From assembly GCA_955652845.1 (NCBI GenBank), contig CATPBY010000348.1, positions 1 through 6,041 of the forward strand: a DNA stretch of 6,041 nt, in the 5' to 3' direction. Within the stretch, counting starts at the first letter, position 1. Each line of letters begins with the position of its first letter. Shown here piece by piece: positions 1 through 5,112 of the stretch. The notes under the pieces were generated by a model, which did no database searches, had not been told where the DNA came from, and saw nothing but the letters and a program-made list of their open reading frames with translations. This DNA comes from an uncultured Terriglobales bacterium (GTDB taxonomy: Bacteria > Acidobacteriota > Terriglobia > Terriglobales > Acidobacteriaceae). The translations under genes and the position numbers were made by a program.

Positions 1-1
1 C

Positions 2-382
2 ATTCTTTCCCGAGCCGATCAACATCACCAGACATGCGTCAAGGCGCTTCGGCATCTGCCGGGGCCATTGTTCTCCTGCTGGCCTGTAATCACCGAGGCG
101 GCCTGGCTTCTACGGAGCTATCCGCGGGCGATCCAACAACTGTTAGGCAGTATTGATGGAGGATTTCTGGAGCTGCTTTCATTGAGTGGCCTGGAAAGCA
201 GGGCGATAGCCGAGGTTATGAAGAAGTATGCGAATGTGCGTCCTCAACTGGCGGACGCGGCACTGGTTTATCTGGCGGTGCGGGACGGCATCGATACCAT
301 CTTCACGCTAGACCGGCGTGATTTTTCTGTTTACCGCTCTGGGCACAGGCGCCCCTTCGTCATTTTGCCGGAATTGCAATAA
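2..382 (+). CDS. PIN-domain nuclease (VapC/COG2402-like), 5' end missing
   Basis: Partial gene: the reading frame is open to the left edge, giving 126 visible residues. PIN proteins of this kind have about 130-140 residues, so probably only the first 10-15, including the first catalytic Asp, lie outside. PIN domains are Mg-dependent ribonucleases, often the toxins of VapBC modules. Visible hallmarks are DQHH near the start, the second acidic residue in VITEAAWLL (visible residue 32), the third in LADAALVYLA (85), and the fourth in FTLDRRDF (104, with another Asp at 107), followed by the usual VYR...F.ILP ending. A TTG at 68 is in frame but would discard the DQHH helix, so it is not the real start. 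The antitoxin, if there is one, would be left of the window; none follows. Because no partner is visible, toxin function is an inference while the PIN fold is well supported. Confidence 0.85.
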   Translation: MLSRADQHHQTCVKALRHLPGPLFSCWPVITEAAWLLRSYPRAIQQLLGSIDGGFLELLSLSGLESRAIAEVMKKYANVRPQLADAALVYLAVRDGIDTIFTLDRRDFSVYRSGHRRPFVILPELQ

Positions 383-430
383 CGGCCCGGCGGGATTACG
401 TCGACACACAGAGCTGTCGAGATTTGGTCT

Positions 431-450
431 GGACGGGTCGTAGACCGTCC
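431..450. repeat. GC-rich hairpin between convergent genes
   Basis: A perfect 6-base inverted repeat, GGACGG (431-436) and CCGTCC (445-450), encloses an 8-base loop. An alternative pairing, GGTCT (426-430) with AGACC (442-446), overlaps it. It lies midway in the 92-base gap between the PIN stop (382) and the cupin stop (475), where a shared transcription end would be expected. No T-run follows on either strand, so it is not a classical intrinsic terminator. It could be a terminator variant, a REP-like interspersed repeat, or chance. Confidence 0.35.
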
Positions 451-474
451 CTACGCGATCTGTGCCTGCCTCCC

Positions 475-1209
475 TCACTGAAACTCTACGGCGATGAACT
501 TTGCCGGCTGCGTGCCTACGTTGGTCACCGTGTGAGTAAGGTCCCCTTCGATCCATGCGACATCGCCGGCTTTGATCATGCGAAGAGTGGCGGGTTTGCC
601 CTCGACATTGCTTCGTACATTGACGTCGGTAACGGCGACGACCAGGTGCGGGCCGGCGTGATGATGCCTGGGAATCACGCCTCCGGCCTGCAGGTCGAAT
701 TCTGAAACTCGCACCCCGTCCTGCACGAACATGATGTCTCTGGTGCCGCCCTCCAGCACTTGAAGTCCCCTTTCTTCATCTCCATTCACTCCCCACTTGG
801 GCGGAGGCGACTGGTGGGCTCTGTCATCCTGCAGGAATTCGACGGTTACATTGCGAAAGGGGGTGTCTGCGAGGTTTTTGGCGATGTGAGCGAAGTTCCC
901 TGGCGTAAAGCGAGTTTCGCCATCCCGCAACTTGAGCATCACCGGGGCCTTACCTTCGACGTCGTTCTCGACTTCCGACGCGCCCAGGCTTACAAAGATG
1001 TAGTCGTGGCGATGGCGGTGCATCAGAGTCGCCTGGTGCGGCGCAACTTCAACTTTGAAGACGCGGACGTAAGCATTCTCAAGAGCCGCGTGATGGTGGG
1101 GCTCGGCGGTAAGTTCAACTTCGGAGGCGGTCTGGGCGGTGAGAAAAATGGTCATCAATAAAAAAATACTAAATAATTGCAGGATCTTCATGGAGCGAGA
1201 TTCTAACAT
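475..1209 (-). CDS. Secreted two-domain cupin protein
   Basis: A 244-residue protein with an N-terminal signal peptide (hydrophobic core at about residues 9-25, possible cleavage after TAQTA near 28), so it probably acts in the periplasm or outside. Two cupin domains follow. The first has HRHRHDY (64-70) as metal-binding motif 1 and DGETRFTPGNFAHIAKN (96-112) as motif 2, with His108. The second has PRHHHAGPH (180-188) and AGDVAWIEGDLTHTVTN (214-230), with His226. Both halves share an NVEGKPA-like strand, as expected from internal duplication. Several His per domain imply a bound metal, but substrate and reaction are unknown; bicupins include dioxygenases, isomerases, decarboxylases and sugar-binding proteins. 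The ATG at 1209 is chosen because GAAGGG lies 7 bases upstream; the in-frame ATG at 1191 has no such site. It is transcribed away from the VKOR gene and converges on the PIN gene. The family call is firm and the function open. Confidence 0.85.
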   Translation of the reverse strand: MLESRSMKILQLFSIFLLMTIFLTAQTASEVELTAEPHHHAALENAYVRVFKVEVAPHQATLMHRHRHDYIFVSLGASEVENDVEGKAPVMLKLRDGETRFTPGNFAHIAKNLADTPFRNVTVEFLQDDRAHQSPPPKWGVNGDEERGLQVLEGGTRDIMFVQDGVRVSEFDLQAGGVIPRHHHAGPHLVVAVTDVNVRSNVEGKPATLRMIKAGDVAWIEGDLTHTVTNVGTQPAKFIAVEFQ

Positions 1210-1216
1210 TTGCCAG

Positions 1217-1222
1217 CCCTTC
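1217..1222 (-). promoter_or_regulatory. Ribosome binding site of the cupin gene
   Basis: On the minus strand this reads GAAGGG, 7 bases before the ATG at 1209. It decides between that start and the internal ATG at 1191. Confidence 0.55.
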
Positions 1223-1247
1223 GTATGGCCGGGAATGTGGACTGCAG

Positions 1248-1276
1248 TTAAAATCTGGAGTGCTGTACGCTGACAA
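1248..1276 (-). promoter_or_regulatory. Possible promoter for the cupin gene
   Basis: On the minus strand TTGTCA (1271-1276, five of six matches to the sigma-70 -35 box) is followed after 17 bases by TTTTAA (1248-1253, a weak -10 with three of six matches). The predicted transcript would start near 1241 and leave a leader of about 32 bases containing the GAAGGG site. Prediction by eye only. Confidence 0.3.
1249..1254 (+). promoter_or_regulatory. Possible -10 element for the VKOR gene
   Basis: TAAAAT matches the sigma-70 -10 consensus at five of six positions and lies 31 bases before the GTG at 1280. No good -35 box stands 16-18 bases upstream, so the call is weak. It overlaps the AT patch proposed as -10 for the opposite strand. 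Confidence 0.25.
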
Positions 1277-1279
1277 GCA

Positions 1280-1711
1280 GTGACCGTGGCGCCTATGAGA
1301 TACGCATTGGTTGTGCTGGCAGTGATCGGGATCGTGGCATCATCGCTGGCCTTGCGGGAGCATTACCGCACGGAAGGCTTCGCGCCTTGCGACATCAACG
1401 CCAAATGGGATTGCGGCATTGTGAACCAGAGCCCGTACGCGATGTTGGGGGGCGTGCCGGTGGCGGTAGTCGGAATCGCGGGATATCTGCTGATGGGTGT
1501 GCTCGCATTGAAACGCGCTTACCAGCTATTGCTGGGCGCGGCCCTGATTGGATTGGGATTCTCTCTATATCTTGCTCACGTTGAGCGCGACATCCTGGGG
1601 GTGTGGTGCGTCTACTGCGTAATTTCCCTGGGGACGATTACGCTGATAAGCGTATTGACACTGGCCACCGTGCTAGGACAATCGGCGCGGCGCACTCCGG
1701 AATTGAGCTAG
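1280..1711 (+). CDS. Vitamin K epoxide reductase (VKOR) family membrane protein
   Basis: A 143-residue integral membrane protein with about four hydrophobic helices (roughly 7-25, 58-78, 82-100 and 108-132). All VKOR hallmarks are present: the Cys37/Cys45 loop pair (CD...WDC), the Ser51 equivalent in VNQSPYA, GGVPVAVVGIAGY (57-69), and the active-site C-x-x-C as WCVYC (Cys110, Cys113). Bacterial VKORs reoxidise a periplasmic thiol oxidase and pass electrons to quinone, replacing DsbB. Many are fused to a thioredoxin-like domain; this one is not, so a separate partner is required and none is encoded here. GTG 1280 is the first start after an in-frame stop, but neither it nor ATG 1295 (138 residues, MRYALVV) has a clear ribosome site; GGAG at 1257-1260 is too far away. 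The DUF2905 gene follows after 3 bases, suggesting co-transcription. Confidence 0.9.
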   Translation: MTVAPMRYALVVLAVIGIVASSLALREHYRTEGFAPCDINAKWDCGIVNQSPYAMLGGVPVAVVGIAGYLLMGVLALKRAYQLLLGAALIGLGFSLYLAHVERDILGVWCVYCVISLGTITLISVLTLATVLGQSARRTPELS

Positions 1712-1714
1712 CGG

Positions 1715-1939
1715 ATGGCTGATCTGGGTAGAGTTCTGGTTTTTGTTGCAATCATTCTCACCGTGGGTGGGCTGGTTCTGATTCTGCTGGGACGCACCAG
1801 CCTTCCCCTGGGGCGGCTTCCGGGCGACATAATTTATCGGGGAAAGAACACGACAATTTATTTTCCGCTGGCAACGTCGATTCTGTTGAGCGTGGTGTTG
1901 TCGGTTCTGCTGTATGTGATCAGCCGATTCCGGCGGTAG
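1715..1939 (+). CDS. DUF2905 small membrane protein
   Basis: A 74-residue protein with two transmembrane helices (about 7-25 and 52-70) joined by a short polar loop. The loop carries the pattern typical of DUF2905: LGRLPGDI (32-39), then RGKN, then YFPLATSILLS at the head of the second helix. The full length fits the family, which is widespread in bacteria and has no established function. It begins 3 bases after the VKOR stop with only a weak GAG as ribosome site, so translational coupling to the VKOR gene is likely. A link with envelope redox chemistry is only guilt by association. Confidence 0.85.
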   Translation: MADLGRVLVFVAIILTVGGLVLILLGRTSLPLGRLPGDIIYRGKNTTIYFPLATSILLSVVLSVLLYVISRFRR

Positions 1940-1957
1940 ATTGCGAGCGGAAACGCT

Positions 1958-1978
1958 GCGATGCGGATCGCTTCTTCT
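1958..1978 (+). terminator. Possible weak terminator after DUF2905
   Basis: GCGAT (1958-1962) and ATCGC (1967-1971) form a perfect 5-bp stem with a four-base loop, followed by the pyrimidine-rich TTCTTCT. Just upstream, AGCG-GAAA-CGCT (1946-1957) is a 4-bp stem with a GNRA-type loop. The stems are short and the T-tract is interrupted, so at best this is partial termination before xseA. Confidence 0.22.
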
Positions 1979-2012
1979 ACAGCTCTTCTCATTCCCAGTT
2001 TCGATCAGCCGA

Positions 2013-2042
2013 TTGCCACATGCTAAGTGCTAGTGCTAAATG
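2013..2042 (+). promoter_or_regulatory. Possible xseA promoter region
   Basis: TTGCCA (2013-2018) matches the -35 consensus at five of six positions. A poor -10-like TGCTAAAT lies at 2034-2041 at about the right spacing. TGCTA occurs three times between 2021 and 2038. Transcription from here would start near 2049, downstream of the GTG at 2027, which favours the ATG at 2066 as the xseA start. Confidence 0.25.
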
Positions 2043-2065
2043 GCGGCTGCGGTAAACTTCTTTCC

Positions 2066-3436
2066 ATGGCTTCTGTCGACCAGCTGGGATTCAGTTTCAG
2101 ACCTGCGGACCGACGGGTTTGGAAGGTGCGCGAGCTGGTGGCGGCGGTTCGCACCCACATTGAGCGGGAATACGGCGATACCTGGGTGGAAGGGGAGATT
2201 TCAAACTTCCGGGCACATGATTCCGGTCATCTTTACTTCACTCTGAAAGATGAGAATTCGCAGCTCAACGCGGTGATGTTTCGCTCGCAGGCCCGGTTAC
2301 TTCGCTTTCGTCCGGAGAACGGGATGCAGGTGGTGGTGCGGGGGAGAATCACCATCTATGAAGACCGCGGCCAATTGCAGATTTCGGCGGAATATCTCGA
2401 GCCCAAGGGCGCCGGCGCTTTACAGATTGCATTCGAACAGCTGAAAGCCCGCCTGGAAGGCGAAGGACTGTTTGACTCCGCGCGCAAGAAACCGATTCCG
2501 ACCCTGCCGCGCTGCATCGGGATTGTCACCTCGCCTCAGGCGGCGGCGTTGCAGGATATTCTCAACGTTCTCGGGCGCCGCCATCACAGCGCCAGTATCT
2601 TAGTCTTCCCCGCACAGGTGCAGGGAGAGGCTGCGGCGCTCGAAGTGATTTCCGGAATTCGCTACTTCAACCGGGCCCGAACCGTGGATGTCATCATTGT
2701 GGCGCGAGGTGGGGGATCGGCGGAAGATCTGGCTGCGTTCAATCACGAGGGCCTGGCCCGCGCAGTTGTCGCCTCGCGCATTCCGATTATCTCGGCAGTG
2801 GGACACGAGACAGACTTCACCATCATTGATTTCGTAGCCGATCTGCGCGCGCCCACACCTTCGGCGGCGGCGGAATTGGTGATGCGTTCCAGCCAGGAGG
2901 TGGAAGAACAGCTGGATGGCCTGCATCGCCGCCTGGGGAAGGCGCTTCGCTATCATCTGCTCATCGCGCGCCAGAACCTGATGGAACTCGCGCAACATGG
3001 GGCTTTCGCCCGCATGAGCGAGGCGTTGAATCGCCGGCAGCAAAAGCTCGATGATTTGAAGTATCGCCTGGAGCGCGCCGAACGCCAGATGCTGGAGCAG
3101 CATCGGCGGCGCTGGGAAATGGGCGCTGCGGCGGTGCGGCATTATGACGTGCGCAGGATCTTAGGCGGGATTCGCCAGGGGCTTGAGAGCCGGCAATCCT
3201 CAATCGCCAATGCCATGAGAAATCTGCTGCTCCATCGGAAGTCCCGGGCCGATCAACTCCTGGGACAGCTTGAAGCGCTCTCTCCAGTCGCCATTTTGGA
3301 ACGCGGCTATGCGCTGGTCTTCGACTCCTCTGGAAGACTGGTGAAAGATGCCACCCAGGTTGACACGGGAGACGAAATCTCGGCTCGTCTGGCGCAAGGC
3401 GGCATTACCGCAACCGTCAAGACACGGAGTATCTAG
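2066..3436 (+). CDS. xseA: Exodeoxyribonuclease VII large subunit
   Basis: A 456-residue protein, the same length as E. coli XseA. Exonuclease VII degrades single-stranded DNA from both ends into short oligonucleotides and works in the cytoplasm as a complex of XseA with several small XseB subunits. The N-terminal OB fold (about 38-112) contains WVEGEISNF and GHLYFTLKDE. The catalytic domain (from about 130) has GIVTSPQAAALQDIL with Asp164, VARGGGSAEDL (212-222) and SAVGHETDFT with His247 and Asp250, then APTPSAAAELV. A charged, Gln/Arg-rich helical stretch (about 275-400), probably coiled-coil, precedes the conserved LERGYALV near the C-terminus. ATG 2066 is preferred because it gives the family length; GTG 2027 would add 13 residues unlike the family, and neither start has a clear ribosome site. 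No xseB lies beside it. The cdaA gene starts 89 bases downstream. Confidence 0.95.
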   Translation: MASVDQLGFSFRPADRRVWKVRELVAAVRTHIEREYGDTWVEGEISNFRAHDSGHLYFTLKDENSQLNAVMFRSQARLLRFRPENGMQVVVRGRITIYEDRGQLQISAEYLEPKGAGALQIAFEQLKARLEGEGLFDSARKKPIPTLPRCIGIVTSPQAAALQDILNVLGRRHHSASILVFPAQVQGEAAALEVISGIRYFNRARTVDVIIVARGGGSAEDLAAFNHEGLARAVVASRIPIISAVGHETDFTIIDFVADLRAPTPSAAAELVMRSSQEVEEQLDGLHRRLGKALRYHLLIARQNLMELAQHGAFARMSEALNRRQQKLDDLKYRLERAERQMLEQHRRRWEMGAAAVRHYDVRRILGGIRQGLESRQSSIANAMRNLLLHRKSRADQLLGQLEALSPVAILERGYALVFDSSGRLVKDATQVDTGDEISARLAQGGITATVKTRSI

Positions 3437-3474
3437 CAGCAAACCTGTCAGGAACCGGGCTGCGACCTGTGGAT

Positions 3475-3480
3475 TACAAT
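3475..3480 (+). promoter_or_regulatory. Possible -10 element for the cdaA operon
   Basis: TACAAT matches TATAAT at five of six positions in the 89-base gap after xseA. No convincing -35 is seen at normal spacing. A transcript starting near 3487 would carry the strong ribosome site at 3512-3519 but exclude the upstream GTG at 3469. Weak prediction. Confidence 0.25.
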
Positions 3481-3511
3481 GAGGCAGTCCGCCGGTCTTT
3501 AAGTTCCTCAC

Positions 3512-3519
3512 GGAAGGGG
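3512..3519 (+). promoter_or_regulatory. Strong ribosome binding site that fixes the cdaA start
   Basis: GGAAGGGG lies 6 bases before the TTG at 3526 and is the best Shine-Dalgarno match in the window. It supports TTG as the start over GTG 3469 and GTG 3556, neither of which has such a site. Confidence 0.6.
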
Positions 3520-3525
3520 TTCTGG

Positions 3526-4422
3526 TTGACGTCGTTTTCAGCGCGATGGCCACATGTGTCGGCGATTTCGATCATCGACATTCTGCTGGTCGCGGTCATC
3601 ATTTACGAGTTCCTGGCCCTGATCAAGGGCACGCGGGCAGCCCTGATGCTGATCGGGGTGGCAGGGCTCGCTCTCGCCTTTTACTTTTCCCGGCTGGGCG
3701 AATTGACTGCACTGAACTGGCTGATCAGCACGCTGCTCCCCTACACGGTTTTCGCGCTCATTGTAGTCTTTGCGGGCGAGATACGGCAGGCGCTGGTGCG
3801 GTTGGGACGAAGGCTCAGCTTCAGCCGCGGGGCGGCTTCGGAAGTGGATGCGTATGACGATATCGTGCTGGCATCCAATCTTTTTTCTCAGAACCAGACT
3901 GGGGCGCTGATCGTTATTGAGCGGGAAATCGGGCTGCGCACCTACATTGAAAGCGGCGTTCCCATGGACGCACACATTTCCTATGACCTGCTGGCGACTA
4001 TCTTTCGACCGAGCGCTCCCTTGCATGATGGCGCAGTCATTGTGCAGAAAGATCGCATCGCGGCAGCGGCCTGCTTCCTGCCTTTGTCGATGAATCCGGT
4101 CCTGTCGACCCAACTTGGCACCAGGCATCGCGCCGGCATTGGTGTGACTGAAGAGACTGACGCCATCGCAGTAATTGTTTCTGAAGAAACCGGCGCCATC
4201 AGCCTGGCGATCGGGGGGAAGATCGAGCGCGATCTTACCGTTGAACAGTTGCGCGAGCGGCTGGGAGAGTTGCTGCGCCGCTATGTGCCTGCCTCTACGC
4301 TGCCTACCTCCATCACTAATGGAAATGACGTTCAGGAAATTTCCGACGGAGAGAGTCAGAGACCGATTTTGCCGCGCCCGGCGGATGCGCCGCTCCGCCA
4401 CCGCGCAGACCACCAGCTATGA
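3526..4422 (+). CDS. cdaA: Membrane diadenylate cyclase (c-di-AMP synthase)
   Basis: CdaA/DacA condenses two ATP into cyclic di-AMP, a second messenger that controls potassium and osmolyte transport and cell-wall homeostasis. From the TTG start the protein has 298 residues. Three transmembrane helices (about 13-33, 38-56 and 66-84) include the family signatures SIIDILLVA and KGTRA. They are followed by FAGEIRQALVRLGR and the cytoplasmic DAC domain, with ATP-binding and catalytic motifs PLHDGAVIV (DGA 168-170) and LGTRHRAGIGVTEETDA (RHR 200-202). The last 40 or so residues form a polar, Pro/Arg-containing tail; B. subtilis CdaA has 273 residues in all. TTG 3526 is chosen for GGAAGGGG six bases upstream; GTG 3469 would add 19 residues without a ribosome site. 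The stop overlaps the ybbR start by four bases. All catalytic motifs look intact, so it should be active. Confidence 0.95.
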   Translation: MTSFSARWPHVSAISIIDILLVAVIIYEFLALIKGTRAALMLIGVAGLALAFYFSRLGELTALNWLISTLLPYTVFALIVVFAGEIRQALVRLGRRLSFSRGAASEVDAYDDIVLASNLFSQNQTGALIVIEREIGLRTYIESGVPMDAHISYDLLATIFRPSAPLHDGAVIVQKDRIAAAACFLPLSMNPVLSTQLGTRHRAGIGVTEETDAIAVIVSEETGAISLAIGGKIERDLTVEQLRERLGELLRRYVPASTLPTSITNGNDVQEISDGESQRPILPRPADAPLRHRADHQL

Positions 4423-5096
4423 GGGACTTTTTCCAAAATCATGTGTTGCATAACCTCGGCCTGAAGCTGACCTCGCTGGTGCTGGCGGTGGGTTTGTGGC
4501 TGGCGGTCGCGCGCGATCCGGTTTCCGAAGTGGCAGTCGATGTAGCGATTGAATTTCATAATATTCCCGAGAATCTGGAAATCAGCTCGGAGAACATTCC
4601 CCGCGCGCAGATTCGCTTGCGAGGGCCCGGGCGCATCGCGCACAGGCTTCAACCCTCAGACGTCAACGCCGCAATTGAGCTGAGCGACGTGAAGCCGGGC
4701 GAACGGACATTCGATCTGACCGCGCAACAGATTCAGCATCCCAAGGACCTCGAAGTGGTGCAGGTGGTGCCCAGCCAGTTTCATCTCACATTCGACGCGC
4801 GATCGACGCGACAGGTGGAGATCCATCCCCGGGTAGTGGGTAGTTTCGCGGCTGGGTACAGCATCGGACGTATCATCGTCGATCCTCCAACCATTGCTAT
4901 AAGCGGTCCGAAGCAGCGCGTGGAGGCGGTCGAGGCCGCCGTCACCGACCCACTGGATGTGAGCGGGACCATGGACCGCGCCACTTTCATTAGGCATGCC
5001 TACGTTTCTGATCCTTTAATTCAGGTCGGAAACCCCAATCCAGTGCGGGTGACAGTTATTATGGAAAAGGCGCCGACCCTGAACAGCGGGCACTAG
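4419..5096 (+). CDS. cdaR: YbbR-domain protein, CdaA regulator
   Basis: A 225-residue protein with one N-terminal transmembrane anchor (about 13-31, NLGLKLTSLVLAVGLWLAV), which is the typical YbbR start. The rest should lie outside the membrane as two YbbR beta repeats: about 37-127, containing LRGPGR and LSDVKPGERTFDL, and about 130-215, containing GSFAAGYSIGRIIVDPPTIAISGP. In Firmicutes CdaR binds and modulates CdaA; B. subtilis CdaR has four repeats, so this is a shorter form. Its ATG sits inside the cdaA stop (ATGA overlap) and no ribosome site precedes it, so translation is probably coupled and the amounts of the two proteins linked. The family assignment is solid; regulation of CdaA is inferred from the gene order. 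Confidence 0.9.
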   Translation: MRDFFQNHVLHNLGLKLTSLVLAVGLWLAVARDPVSEVAVDVAIEFHNIPENLEISSENIPRAQIRLRGPGRIAHRLQPSDVNAAIELSDVKPGERTFDLTAQQIQHPKDLEVVQVVPSQFHLTFDARSTRQVEIHPRVVGSFAAGYSIGRIIVDPPTIAISGPKQRVEAVEAAVTDPLDVSGTMDRATFIRHAYVSDPLIQVGNPNPVRVTVIMEKAPTLNSGH

Positions 5097-5112
5097 AGTT
5101 CCCCCCTTTTAA

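Noticed and set aside
2..382. A complete VapBC toxin-antitoxin module at the left edge
   Set aside because: Only the PIN gene is visible and its 5' end is cut off. No antitoxin lies downstream, so a module cannot be claimed.
424..1161. Plus-strand open frames opposite the cupin gene (424-705 and 760-1161)
   Set aside because: They mirror the cupin coding sequence. The minus-strand reading has a signal peptide, a ribosome site and two full cupin motif sets, and the plus-strand products resemble nothing.
2600..3142. A 180-codon minus-strand frame opposite xseA
   Set aside because: It lies wholly inside xseA, which carries all family motifs. The antisense product is His/Arg-rich with no domain, and no ribosome site was noted.
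3437..3525. Possible terminator or c-di-AMP riboswitch in the gap between xseA and cdaA
   Set aside because: Only short 4-bp pairings are visible (for example CAGG with CCTG), no T-run follows, and 89 bases are too few for a ydaO-type riboswitch.
3538..4413. A 291-codon open frame on the minus strand opposite cdaA
   Set aside because: It is antisense to a clearly conserved gene with intact catalytic motifs. Its translation is a low-complexity mix of Arg, Gln, Asp and Asn without recognisable domain or membrane pattern, typical of a shadow frame in GC-rich DNA.
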